This document shows positions 39,376 to 48,925 of a DNA stretch of 64,000 nucleotides, piece by piece. This stretch comes from Candidatus Cardinium hertigii. Lineage in GTDB: Bacteria; Bacteroidota; Bacteroidia; Cytophagales; Amoebophilaceae. The translations under genes and the position numbers were made by a program. The notes below the pieces were generated by a model, which was not told where the DNA came from, did not search any database, and was given only the letters and a program-made list of their open reading frames with translations. Numbering within the stretch: position 1 is the stretch's first letter; the number at the start of each line of letters is the position of its first letter. Location of the stretch: positions 310,001-374,000 of the forward strand of contig NZ_CP029619.1 of assembly GCF_003176915.1 (NCBI RefSeq), read 5' to 3'.

Positions 39376-39741
39376 AGTAAATACAGCGCTTCTTTATACA
39401 AGGATACCATTGTGTAGGGACAAACTAGCTAAAAAGAAAGAAAAATAGAATGAAAAGCTTAGAATTTAAACTATTGTACTGTACATACGGAATTAAAATT
39501 TATCAATCCAGTTGGTATAAAGTTAATCCTGTGTTTACTGATTTTGTTATACAACAATAGTATATTGCTCAGGTTGGCACAGCATGCCAGGCCTTGTTCC
39601 AGCTCTTTGATTGTATCTCAATAATATTAAACGTACAATGAAAAAATAACGGTAAAAACACAGCAAAAATTATACTAGCGACTCATCCACAATGGCATCA
39701 ATTGTGTTTAAAATAAAGGTTTCGCATAGGGAATGTGTTGC
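39376..39741. other. 366-bp gap at the end of the array
   Basis: It separates the array from a convergent gene on the minus strand. The first 30 bases repeat the start of the 6591 spacer, then homology ends at ATACCATTG. The rest has no ORF longer than about 36 codons and no clear hairpin with a T tract. Confidence 0.5.
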
Positions 39742-41070
39742 TTATTGAGGGCTTACGCAAGGAAGAACTGTTTCATATAGGGTAAAGTGTGTTGCACGAA
39801 ACTTTCTATATCCCTCCATATAGGCCATTTCTTTCGGGGTAGCAAGCTTCCCTGCTTGAATCTTTTTAGCCATTTCCTTTAACCCACAAGGAAGAACAGG
39901 AATTGACCTAAATTCATCTAAAGCATCTTGTAACTCTTTGCTTTTATAATCCAGTATAAAAAATGGATATTTAAAAATATACCCAGGGCATCTAGCATGT
40001 AGTAAATCTTCCATTAAGTAAAGTGGAATGGTAGGCTTGGGACAACAGCGATAGGCACTGCAAGCTGAACGAATTAAATCACTATATAGATTATATACTT
40101 GTACTGTATTATTATTCATATCTTGTTCCGTACTAGAAAGTCCAATTTGTCGCATAGCAAAAATAGCCCAATACTTTTCCACAGAGGATGGACACGCGTG
40201 GCTCTCTAATAAAGTAGCATTTCCTATATATAAATAGTAACAAGGGTGGTCTAAAATCATTAAAAAATAAGGAATATAACTAACATCGTAAGGTGTTTCT
40301 ATATCATAGGATTGACATTCTTTTTCCATCTGTTGAAAAATAACCTTCAAGTCAAAAGGACCTCTGTGTGCTTCAAAAATGGTATGCTTTGGATGTTTTT
40401 GAGATGCTTTAATCAAATCACCAGATAGCATCTGAGTAATTGTGTTTCGTAAAGATGCATCTAATGCTTCTTCTTTACTGATTTGTTGTAATAAAGAACG
40501 AAAATGAGCGTCTCTATTAGCTTTTGAAACTATGTAATTATATATGGGATGCAGAAACTTCAACTGCAATACGGTTTCAAAAAGTGATTTAGAAAGTTTT
40601 TTATGTTTATATAAATCAAAGCATTCTTTTAAAAAGAAATAAAAATCATTGGTATACCTCATCGCATAAATAGCAATTTTTTTCTGTTTATCTGTTGGGA
40701 AACTTTCTGCTATATACGCTATTACAGCTCGTTGGTAATAAGATGGATGTTTGTATATCGCTAAAAAATCCTTAGAGCTGAATAATTCTTCAGGGTTCTG
40801 CCATGCGCCTACTTTCCATTCAATAGCTATAATTTTGTTAGAAAAAGTTACCCATGTGCCCCATTTACAACCGTTTTGAACAAGATCCGTAGGTTCTTTG
40901 TGATTTTCGTAACGAGGAAATGAAATAAAATAATGTGCACAATTTGGCCAAGAATTTTGTTGGGCATATACAATAAAACTTGAAGGATATAATGCCGCAA
41001 AGCAAAAACCTAAAAATAGCTTGAAGAAACAGGGGAACTTACTTACTACCATAAATAGAGAAGACATCAA
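39742..41070 (-). CDS. Secreted protein of unknown family, about 440 residues (paralog 1)
   Basis: 442 residues with an N-terminal signal peptide (hydrophobic core FKLFLGFCFAALYP, likely cleavage after VYAQQ). It is paralogous to the products at 52277 and 59853 over the whole length. Conserved blocks are WPNCAHYFISFPRY (about 40), GCKWGTWVTF (about 68), a lysine/histidine block SSKDFLAIYKHPSYY (about 98), KKIAIYAMRY, and the C-terminal FKYPFFILDY followed by LKEMAKKIQAGKLATPKEMA and YMEGYRKFR...FTLYETVLP. Several conserved cysteines suggest folding outside the cytoplasm. I do not recognise a family. It lies downstream of a lipoprotein-type cysteine peptidase/amidase (41629-42135) on the same strand, as do its two paralogs, so the two products may work together. 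Confidence 0.75.
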   Translation of the reverse strand: MMSSLFMVVSKFPCFFKLFLGFCFAALYPSSFIVYAQQNSWPNCAHYFISFPRYENHKEPTDLVQNGCKWGTWVTFSNKIIAIEWKVGAWQNPEELFSSKDFLAIYKHPSYYQRAVIAYIAESFPTDKQKKIAIYAMRYTNDFYFFLKECFDLYKHKKLSKSLFETVLQLKFLHPIYNYIVSKANRDAHFRSLLQQISKEEALDASLRNTITQMLSGDLIKASQKHPKHTIFEAHRGPFDLKVIFQQMEKECQSYDIETPYDVSYIPYFLMILDHPCYYLYIGNATLLESHACPSSVEKYWAIFAMRQIGLSSTEQDMNNNTVQVYNLYSDLIRSACSAYRCCPKPTIPLYLMEDLLHARCPGYIFKYPFFILDYKSKELQDALDEFRSIPVLPCGLKEMAKKIQAGKLATPKEMAYMEGYRKFRATHFTLYETVLPCVSPQ

Positions 41071-41628
41071 TTAGTAATGTCCGTTTAGCACTATACAATA
41101 ATATCTGTTGCAAATTGGTCATACAATAACCTGTTCTTGCATACACTTATTGCTGCCATGTAATGGCATAACATTGCTTAAATCATAAGCCAAAGCCTCA
41201 ATGGAGACAGTAATAGCTTGTTTGTCTATTTGATAAAACTTTGTGTAAAAAAAAATGTGCTGGCAATAAGTTCGAGGCCATTATAACAGAAAATTGTAAA
41301 GCTCTTATCATAAAAACGCAACTTTAATTCAGACATTTTTGTGCAATTTCCTTGCTGAAATATTATTATTTATGTTTTTCTGTAACCCTTGGATAAGCCC
41401 TTACCTACTTATTTGTAATAAATTCTTTCTATTGCAACGGTCTTAGCTCAGTAGGCTAAGCTTAATTATAATTATATGTTTTAAATATTAAACATGTATC
41501 TATTATAGTAAGGGAAGGCTTGACTAATTATATAATCACGTTCTTCTGTTTATTGTTTATGCTGTATTTAATCCAAAGTTAGACATACAAAAAGGACTGC
41601 ATTCAAATTAATTTCCTTATTGTTTTAC
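41071..41628. other. 558-bp gap inside pair 1, with a possible coding remnant
   Basis: In the other two pairs the amidase and its partner are 20-150 bases apart; here they are 558 apart. On the minus strand at about 41117-41230 a frame reads FYQIDKQAITVSIEALAYDL followed by SNVMPLHGSNK, ending at a stop, which looks like the broken end of an unidentified gene. An inserted fragment could explain the wide spacing. A tRNA-like D-arm piece (41436-41458) also lies here. Confidence 0.4.
41436..41458 (+). pseudogene. tRNA-like fragment (acceptor strand and D-arm only)
   Basis: GGTCTTAGCTCAGTAGGCTAAGC has the AGCTCAG...GGCTAAGC layout of a tRNA D-arm after a short acceptor-like start. The AT-only sequence that follows offers no anticodon arm, T-arm or CCA end. 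It can only be a remnant or a chance match. Confidence 0.25.
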
Positions 41629-42135
41629 TTAATCACCTATATACCTTCTCACGGTAGCACCATTCAAACCATGAACACCTTGACTTACCTTGCTAATACC
41701 AGCAGCCACCACTTCTGTACTACTAACTGCAATTCCACAATGGCCAGAAGCATTTGTATAATTGATTTCTTTAGCAATAACATCACCTGCCTGCCATGTT
41801 TCTGAAGTACCCATGTATTGCCAATTCCTAATACAATCAGAGCTTGCCCACTTTTTAGCAGTATGAGGATGATAACCATTATGAGGAGCACCGCCTACAG
41901 CTTCATATATTACATCATAAACAAACAAATTACATTTTGGTTCACCTTCTTTAAACGTGAACTTACCATCTGTGGATTCTTTCTTTACACTTTGAGCCCA
42001 ATCAATGGATTCTTTATAAGATTTAGCTTGATTTGCTATATCATCCTTTTTCCCCATATTATAGCGGTCTATATTACACCCTATTAGCGACAATGATAAT
42101 ATTAAGACTGCTAAATTTTTAGTTTTTGTTATCAT
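41629..42135 (-). CDS. Lipoprotein, NlpC/P60-CHAP-like cysteine peptidase/amidase (pair 1)
   Basis: 168 residues with a clear lipoprotein signal (MITKTKNLAVLILSLSLIGC, lipid-modified Cys20). The body resembles a small papain-like amidase: EPKCNLFVYDV with candidate nucleophile Cys68, then WQAGDVIAKE (compare the 'PGDIV' strand of CHAP and NlpC/P60 domains) and GHCGIAV with candidate His132. Enzymes of this clan cut peptide stems or amide bonds of peptidoglycan, or act as toxins. The same Cys and His blocks occur in the product at 61206 and, without the Cys, at 51879. The domain call is inference from motif order. A secreted effector, a cell-wall enzyme or a toxin of an antagonistic system are all possible. 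Confidence 0.6.
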   Translation of the reverse strand: MITKTKNLAVLILSLSLIGCNIDRYNMGKKDDIANQAKSYKESIDWAQSVKKESTDGKFTFKEGEPKCNLFVYDVIYEAVGGAPHNGYHPHTAKKWASSDCIRNWQYMGTSETWQAGDVIAKEINYTNASGHCGIAVSSTEVVAAGISKVSQGVHGLNGATVRRYIGD

Positions 42136-42289
42136 GTATTTTAATTTTAAAGATATTGAATAATAAAACTAATTAGAATGATTAGGGTTAGGTTAGGTCT
42201 TAAGTTTAATTCAATAATATAACTTTTTATATCAAAAACAAATTTTATTGCTATCAATTAAATTATGTATAATCTCCCCTAAGCAAATC

Positions 42290-42887
42290 AGTATTTTTAT
42301 GTTATTTGGTATTTATGTATTGATTCAGGCATCTATATCACTTTATCTTATACCATAAGCCTTGTCTCTTCCCTACATCTATTGATATATGCTTGTAATG
42401 TCCATGGTTACTATTATGGTTTCTTATCCTGTTTTCCACTCTTATAGATTACTATACCCATTCTATGGAAGTGGCCAAACTGCTGTTAGAGGCTACTCAA
42501 GATCCCGACACCATCCTAGCGGGTTTGTTGCATGATATCGTAGAGGATACGTCTGTTACGCTACCTCAGATAGAATTGATGTATGGCAATGAGGTAACTT
42601 CTATCGTAGATAAAATTACCCACTATAATACCAACGGCTATCCATGGAAATGGGATAATGCAGCAGCGCAAAACATACTTGATGCCTGTTCAGATATACT
42701 TGTTATTCAGGTTAAACTAGCAGATCGATTGCATAACATGCGTACCTTATTTGCTCGTAAGCCATCCGATCAACAGCGTATAGCGCAGGAAACCTTAGCT
42801 TTTTATATCCCGTGGGGAACAAAGCACCACGTACCTCAGCAATGGCTGACAGAAATGCAGCAAATATGTGAGAAAATTCTAAAATAA
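42290..42887 (+). pseudogene. SSF-HD family remnant: membrane segment joined directly to the HD domain
   Basis: From about 42299 the frame reads MLFGIYVLIQASISLYLIP and continues with a TGA stop to VSYPVFHSY, which is the start of the second membrane block of group A copies. At about 42446 it jumps to DYYTHSMEVAKLLLEATQ, the HD domain, deleting roughly 450 codons. The HD part stays open to 42887 (140 codons from an internal ATG) and keeps THS, LLHDIVEDT and LADRLHNMRT. Its middle is diverged (NEVTSIVDKITHYNTNG, WKWDNAAAQNILDACSDILV). A soluble HD protein could in principle be made, but there is no evidence of a start signal. Confidence 0.75.
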
Positions 42888-43215
42888 AGCGTCTATCTTT
42901 ACAAGATCACTTGTACAGATCCCACTGATCATTTGAAAAGATTGTGTAAAGTTTTTAACTGCGTGTTGATGTTCATGTATAGTATTGCTATTGCGTAGAT
43001 TAAACTTTTTAGCTTAGGTAGTTTAGATAGCCAGATTATATTACACGCTTTTAGGAAAAAATTAAACATTATGATGCTGAAGCTGCTGTACAAAAACGGC
43101 TCCTAGTTTGGAAGGATGATGCTGACCAAGTTGAATACTTATTGCTAGCTTTTAAGATTATTACTACATTATAGCTAATACATATGGTTAAAAACCAAGC
43201 AATATAAAAACAGCT
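42888..43215. repeat. Leader duplicate of 18128-18465
   Basis: Nearly the same sequence as the leader of copy 5, with small substitutions and a short deletion near 43035 (TATATTATATT shortened). With the gene that follows it forms a dispersed duplication of copy 5 and its leader. Confidence 0.8.
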
Positions 43216-46071
43216 ATGATTCAAATAGATCTCCTAATTATAGGTTTGTTCTTACTCATCACGCTTATCATTGGCCTATATTATGACAGAGGCATTAAAA
43301 CTTTCCAAGATTATGCTGTTGGGAATAAAAAGATGTCTACCATGGTTATCACACTATCTTTGATAGCTACTACGTATGGAGGGAGCATTCTAAGTTCAAG
43401 ACCAGAAGGCTATTACCGTTCAGGCCTCCACGCATTAATCATGGATTTAGCTAGCCCCATTAACTTCTATATAGCTTCTAGGTTTATTCTATTAAGGATG
43501 AAAGAATTTGTAAACCATTTTTCTATAGCAGAGTCTATGGGTAGTATGTATGGAGCTGTTGTACGGGTTGTTACTGCTATATTTGGTATAATGATAACGG
43601 TATCTTTATTAACGGTTCAGGTTAAAGTTGGACAAATTGTTATTACCTCCTTACTACCCTCTACCATAGCATCAGATCATGCCACTATGGCATTGACAAT
43701 GTTATCTTTATTGTTTATTGGTTATACTACCTTAGGAGGGAGCAGGTCAGTAGCAATAACAGATGTATATCAGTTTTTATTATTTGGTCTTTGCTTCCCT
43801 ATGCTCATTCCACTATTTCTATATCATGCAGAAGATCTTGGATCAGGCTATCAAAAATTGATGCGACTTCCTACATTCAATCCTAATAGCGTCTTCTAAT
43901 GGAATGATATGCTAAAAGGCACATTAACTTATGTTTTTTGCCGTACTATTTTCCCCTTTGACCCTGCACGTATACAACGTTTCTATATGGCTGCTTCAGT
44001 ATATCAAGCAGCAAGCGTCTTTAACAAGGCTGCTATCATTCGCATACTACTTACCTTGTCTTTCGTAAGTCTTGCAATAGCTTTACATATAGGCCATCCT
44101 ATTATTAACCCAGATTGCAACGTAATGAACTATATCATAGGACTTACCTATTTCCCTGGTATTCGTGGCCTCTTAATAACAATCATTATAGCACTGCTAA
44201 TGTCTACTGCTGACTCTAATTTACATGCTGCTACAGTGCTCTTTTCTAATGACATATATGCTGTAATAAGGAAATCTAAGCCCTCCCTTGTAATCATACG
44301 CATAACCGCTGCTAGTATAGGCATCCTAAGTATCGTAGTAGCATTACATACTACACCTCAAGTAACACCATTTTTATATAAAATGGCTGGTATATATACT
44401 TCTGTTGTAGCAGTCCCTATAATAGCTTGCATAGGTTTTAGACCACGTCCTATTGTCCTACTATTAAATATGGCCCTGCATACCATTATAGCAAGCTATC
44501 GTATTTATGTAGGGTACACAGGGTCTCAACAACTCGTTTTTCAATCCATTATGCATAGTGCATTTACTTTAATAGCCATCCATTATGTATTTCCCAAACG
44601 GCCCTATACGGGCTGGACGGGTATTCCAGACGATAGCCCCTGGAAGCTTCAGAATCAAATGGTCAAACGTTGGCTATTAGCACAGTGACAAAAATGGAAA
44701 TATTACTTTCATAAAGATTATTGGGAAAGTATTTTCCCTCGGAAAGAAAATACCTTTATATGGCTTGGGGTCTATTCCATTGTTAATACATTAATTGTAT
44801 TGTGCGCCATAGAGCATCGTTATTTATGGCCCTATATTTATGGTTATATGGCTATTATGACACTAGGAACAATAATAGCGCTCTACCCAGCCCTGCATGC
44901 CTATCAAAAAGGCGGAACGCTGCTGCTGCATAATTTATGGCCTATGCTATTGTTTCTTCTGCTTTTTATAGCGCCCCTTCAATTTGCTAAGTTAGGACAC
45001 TATAGCCCTATGGTTTGTGCGCTTCTTATAGCTAGCATAAGCCTATCTATTGTATTAGTATCCGTGGAATGCAGTAGTATGCTATTATTTTGTGCCTTAC
45101 TAATCCATAAATTTTTACCTCCTTATGTAAATTTTGTTGATTTATTTTGGGGAAATCTTAAGCATGCTTCTGTGCTAGAACTTGTATTAGCTGTAATGCT
45201 AGTAACCGCTGCTGTAGTAGGTTTTGTCCAGTATAAATACCTACGAGATAAAGCCGTTTCTAAAAGTAAGGTCATGGACATTACCCGTGCCTATGAACAG
45301 CGCATTGCGCTAGAAGCCATTTATAGCCAAGCGCATTGGGCTAGATTGGATGCTACTGCTGGAGGTAATCTCTTACGGGAAATGGGCGATACCTTGCAAG
45401 AAATTTTGTGTCCTATTGCAAGGAATGATCCACATATAGTAGAAAATGAAATAATACGCTTTAACAAGAAACTACACAAATTCAGCGATTGTTTGGCATG
45501 GAGCGCCCAAGAAGAACGCAGCCTAAAACTCAATAAAAAATCTATTCAGCTTATTCCGTTTGAATCAACTATCTCAAAAGTAAATCAGCAAATATTGGAT
45601 TTAGGGGAGCCGCTAGCGCTCTTTTTACGTAAACAAACACCCATAGCTGAAATAATAGTCGATCCCGCATTATTAGACTGTTTGCTGCTGCTCAACCTAT
45701 GGGCAATCAGCAAGAGCCAACATGCTACCGATCATATCGTAACCTTAACCCTTGCCGCTACTACCTTACAATACGGCCTAGCAACAGAGACTGCGGCTGA
45801 TCTCCCTTCCTTGACCTTACCTGCGTTGGCTTTCTGTTTTAGTACGGATACAAGCCTACCAAACCTAAAATCTAGCTATAGCGTGTCCCAAGTGGTAACT
45901 TTCACTGCCCTACCTGCTGGTGAAGCGCAATTTTATCAATTAGAAAGCAAACAAATCGTAGAAGCACATGGTGGCTATGTAGAAATAATAGAAAGCCCAA
46001 CAAAGGTCAGCTGCCTTTACGTATTCCCGCTGGATGGCCGTAAGGTTATGCGCTTTAAAACATATGATCCT
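43216..46071 (+). pseudogene. SSF symporter - kinase-like copy 12, inactivated by two stops and lacking its HD domain
   Basis: A close duplicate of the gene at 18466. A TAA at 43897-43899 replaces the CAA of copy 5 inside the symporter domain, and a TGA at 44686-44688 replaces a TGG after it. A three-base deletion near 44416 removes one residue (AVPIIACIGF for AVPFIIACIGF). The frame otherwise continues, as ORFs at 43216-43899, 43909-44688 and 44800-46083. In the linker the conserved MGHALQE reads MGDTLQE, so the only phospho-acceptor-like His is lost. After VMRFKTYDPA the family sequence stops and asparagine-synthetase sequence begins, so there is no HD domain. Entry residue RG is changed to YYDRGIKTF. 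Confidence 0.85.
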
Positions 46072-46585
46072 GCTCAAAAATAAGCTGCGCGATTTACAGA
46101 TGTATAATTTATGGCAAGAGGATCGATTGGCTGCTTGTGTTGGATTGGAGAATCGTGTACCATTCTTAAATGATTTGGTATTAAAAGTAATTTTAGGTAT
46201 ACCACGATCACTACATGCTAAACTATTCTGGAATAAATACATTTTGCGTAATGCTTTTAAAAAAGAATTAGGTCATTCCGTAGCACATAGACCTAAGGTA
46301 GCTCTGTTTTATGGGCAAGGCCAGAATAATACCATTAAAATGATGCTACGTCTAATGTCTATGCATAATTTTGCACTCGTAGATCTTGCTTACCCTAATA
46401 GCCATGCCAATAGCTGGTTAAATAAGGCGCATCTGAAAAAAGCTATTCAACAGCTCATGATGCATCCGCCCTATAAAGGCTGGGAGAAGGTTTTACGATT
46501 GATTAATATTGGTATACTCGAGCAAATGCACTGTGGATTAAAAAGGAATTACAAAAAAATCAATTACCGTATGATGCATGGATAA
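46072..46585 (+). pseudogene. Asparagine synthetase (AsnB-like), C-terminal fragment
   Basis: About 170 codons match the C-terminal end of the AsnB synthetase domain: LQMYNLWQEDRLAACVGLE, then NRVPFLND, corresponding to the 'R-x-S-x-A-x-x-x-E-x-R-x-P-F-L-D' motif, followed by YILRNAFKKELGHSVAHRPK. The glutaminase domain and the ATP-pyrophosphatase loop are absent, because the gene has been joined at about 46072 to the kinase-like module of the symporter-family pseudogene. The longest ORF (46034-46585) starts inside that foreign sequence. AsnB-like enzymes make asparagine, but also serve as amide-forming cyclases in peptide natural-product pathways. The genes downstream would fit either a small biosynthetic cluster or chance. 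Confidence 0.75.
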
Positions 46586-46587
46586 AT

Positions 46588-46683
46588 ATGCCGCAATCCA
46601 CATTTTATTACAATAGCTTTAGTATTAACAATAATATTGACTCATTTTATGATGCGTACTGTAACCATAGACAAATATTTTGA
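46588..46683 (+). CDS. Possible 31-residue small peptide between asnB fragment and JmjC gene
   Basis: An ATG two bases after the asnB stop opens a 31-codon frame (MPQSTFYYNSFSINNNIDSF, then a tail with one Cys, ending RQIF) that overlaps the start of the oxygenase gene in another frame. It is rich in Asn, Ser, Phe and Tyr. In a tailoring-enzyme plus exporter context it could be a precursor peptide, or it could be an older N-terminus of the oxygenase shifted out of frame, or noise. No leader motif known to me is present. Confidence 0.25.
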   Translation: MPQSTFYYNSFSINNNIDSFYDAYCNHRQIF

Positions 46684-47623
46684 AAAGATTGCACAGCATA
46701 TTGTATGTAATGCAACATTATCCAATCAGCATTTACATATAAAATTTCCAAAAGAAACTTTTGCATCAGAAATAGCAGATTTCAATTTATTCACTTCTTT
46801 ACCAGAATTACTTAACTTATATAAAGGAGTAGTTATGGTTGTGGGGAAAGTCGCTATTGATGAAACCGAAGGATTAAGGGATAGGTTTTTTGTTCCTATG
46901 TACAGGGCCTTGGCGTATTATCAGCAAGGTGCTACGTTAGAGTTTGATTTCGTAGAAAGATTTTTTAATGGGTTACAAAAGTTTATAGTAAAGTTTCAAA
47001 CATTTTTACAATTACCTACTGGAGTTTTAGGGAAAGCTATATGCTATGCTTCCCCAAATGCTAGCGGATTCCCTCTGCATTTTGACGCATATTATAATTT
47101 TATTTTTCAAATAATAGGCAAAAAAAAATGGATATTACAGTATAATACAAATGCTGATTTACCTTTACAACATTATGATTTTCACGAATATCCTTATCTT
47201 CCTACAGAATTAGAAATGTATTGGAAAAAAGATACAAAACTACCATTAGGTGATACAGATAATCTTATTATTGAAGAGCTAGAAGCAGGGTCCATGCTTT
47301 ACCTTCCCAGAGGCTTATGGCACCAAACAGAAGCAAGCGATAGTTCTTTTTCATTAAACATTACTTTTAGCCTCCCTTCAGTTATAGACTTGCTCTTAGC
47401 TGCACTTAGAAAAAAAATGGTCCCCTATACAATAGCTAGAAACACTCCATTAAAAATCAATAAAGAAGATTATAAATGCTACGCAAATCTCTTGGAAGCT
47501 GCTCAAAATGATTTACAGTTGTCAGACCTGATAGCGCAACTAGGTGTTAAGCATGATGCTTATCAGCAAGGGAATAAAACGTTCCATGCTATGTTAGAAT
47601 GCTTGCAAACAAAATTTAGTTAG
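46649..47623 (+). CDS. JmjC/cupin-type Fe(II)/2-oxoglutarate oxygenase
   Basis: About 324 residues from the double ATG at 46649/46652 (an upstream TTG at 46637 is also in frame). The family signature is clear: SGFPLHFDAYYNFIFQIIGK has the iron-binding HxD (His144, Asp146 from the ATG), the KKKW after it matches the JmjC/cupin_4 strand, and LEAGSMLYLPRGLWHQTEAS supplies the distal His (about 225), followed by SLNITFS. Such enzymes hydroxylate ribosomal proteins (ROX type) or small peptides in the cytoplasm. It is 16 bases ahead of an MFS transporter on the same strand, which suggests co-transcription. The frame is intact. The substrate is unknown. Confidence 0.85.
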   Translation: MMRTVTIDKYFEKIAQHIVCNATLSNQHLHIKFPKETFASEIADFNLFTSLPELLNLYKGVVMVVGKVAIDETEGLRDRFFVPMYRALAYYQQGATLEFDFVERFFNGLQKFIVKFQTFLQLPTGVLGKAICYASPNASGFPLHFDAYYNFIFQIIGKKKWILQYNTNADLPLQHYDFHEYPYLPTELEMYWKKDTKLPLGDTDNLIIEELEAGSMLYLPRGLWHQTEASDSSFSLNITFSLPSVIDLLLAALRKKMVPYTIARNTPLKINKEDYKCYANLLEAAQNDLQLSDLIAQLGVKHDAYQQGNKTFHAMLECLQTKFS

Positions 47624-47638
47624 GCAAATACATAGCTT

Positions 47639-48820
47639 ATGTTACCCGCTGCTTTCCATATTTATGCACTTTTTAGGGGATTATCCCTGGGCCTTTATAT
47701 ACCTGTATCGCTTACTTTCTTAAATGACCACCACTGCCCATCTCTACATATTGGCCTATTAGGGACTTGTTTCGAATTAATTAAGTTTATAACAGCTATA
47801 CCAATAGGAAGATGGGCAGATTGTTGTGGTCCTAGAGGGCCTTTAATGCTATCTGGTCTTATTGGTGGCTTATTATGGCTTCTTTTTTTCCTGGGTGACC
47901 ATACCTTATATGTATACTACAGCTGTACTGCTTTACTTGGCATAGCTGAAGCATGTATGAGTGGAAGTTTGGAAAGCTGGATTACAAATTGTGTTACAAA
48001 ATCAACGGTTACAGCTACCATATTGCGTAATACTTCTATTATGATGATCACTTCCATTATAGCGGGGTTTCTCAGTATACCGCTTTATCAGTATAGCCCA
48101 TTATACTGCTGTTTACTGTTAAGTTTAGCTAATTTTGCGAAAGCTATTATACCGTTATTAAGCAGTTCTGTAGTGTGTATCAGTAAAAATTACACGCATG
48201 CATTAACTTTTTCAACAGCGCTTTTGGAAGGGGTTTGTATGGTATATCAAACAAGAAAACTAAGAGTGGTCATCTGCTCTATTTTTTTTGTAACCATGGC
48301 ATGTGATATGGCATTGCGTTATTATGAATTATATCTACGGCAACGTGGCTTTGCAATGACCTATACAGGTTATGTAACAGGAAGTGCTGGGATTTTGGCG
48401 TTGCTTATGCTGTTATTGGTTACGCGTTATAAGCAAATATTGCGTTATCGTCCCTTTTGGATCATAGTAGGTATAGATATAATAGGAGCTATAATCTGTT
48501 ACCTCTTAGCTTTTAGTACATTATCCACTGTTGTTTACATTAGCTTAACCATCCTGCTCGGTTTAGAAGACATCCGCTCCCCAATTGTTAAAGCTTTATT
48601 AGCAGAGACCATATATGATGCACAACATAAAGCATTGATTTTTTCTCTATTTGTATTGGTAGAATCTGCAGGAGAAATCTTAGCAGGCACACTCTTTGGT
48701 TACATTATAGCAGGTTATGGTTTACAAGTCGGATTTTCGATAAGTATATTGCTTTTTTTATTTTCGGCATGCATCTATGTAATAGATTATATGGTATACA
48801 GATTAAAAAACACTTTCTAA
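47639..48820 (+). CDS. Major facilitator superfamily transporter
   Basis: 393 residues with about 12 hydrophobic helices and the MFS loop motif between helices 2 and 3: GRWADCCGPRGPLML, matching G-x-x-x-D-x-x-G-x-R. A second half with TGYVTGSAGILALLML completes the two-fold structure. It lies 16 bases after the oxygenase gene on the same strand, so it may export the product of the preceding enzymes, or be a metabolite importer as is common in intracellular bacteria. No frameshift is seen. The length is usual for a 12-helix MFS protein. Confidence 0.85.
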   Translation: MLPAAFHIYALFRGLSLGLYIPVSLTFLNDHHCPSLHIGLLGTCFELIKFITAIPIGRWADCCGPRGPLMLSGLIGGLLWLLFFLGDHTLYVYYSCTALLGIAEACMSGSLESWITNCVTKSTVTATILRNTSIMMITSIIAGFLSIPLYQYSPLYCCLLLSLANFAKAIIPLLSSSVVCISKNYTHALTFSTALLEGVCMVYQTRKLRVVICSIFFVTMACDMALRYYELYLRQRGFAMTYTGYVTGSAGILALLMLLLVTRYKQILRYRPFWIIVGIDIIGAIICYLLAFSTLSTVVYISLTILLGLEDIRSPIVKALLAETIYDAQHKALIFSLFVLVESAGEILAGTLFGYIIAGYGLQVGFSISILLFLFSACIYVIDYMVYRLKNTF

Positions 48821-48925
48821 TCCAAAAAGATAGAAGTCCTTCAACTCCTTCTGTTATATTACCTACTTTCTTTAATCTTTTCGTTGTTTTTATTTTGTTT
48901 CTAACCTAAAATAAGGAGCCTCTCT

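Noticed and set aside
41436-41458. Complete tRNA gene
   Set aside because: Only a D-arm-like piece is present; no anticodon arm, T-arm or 3' acceptor could be folded in the AT-rich sequence that follows.
43897-44688. Possible recoding of stops (TGA as Trp, or programmed read-through) in the copy at 43216
   Set aside because: One stop is TAA in place of CAA and the other TGA in place of TGG, while other genes here use both TAA and TGA as normal stops. Pseudogene decay is simpler.
46588-48820. Naming the 46-49 kb cluster a lasso-peptide or other defined RiPP pathway
   Set aside because: There is no leader peptidase, no recognisable precursor motif, and the AsnB-like gene is only a fragment. 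The evidence supports only a loose suggestion.
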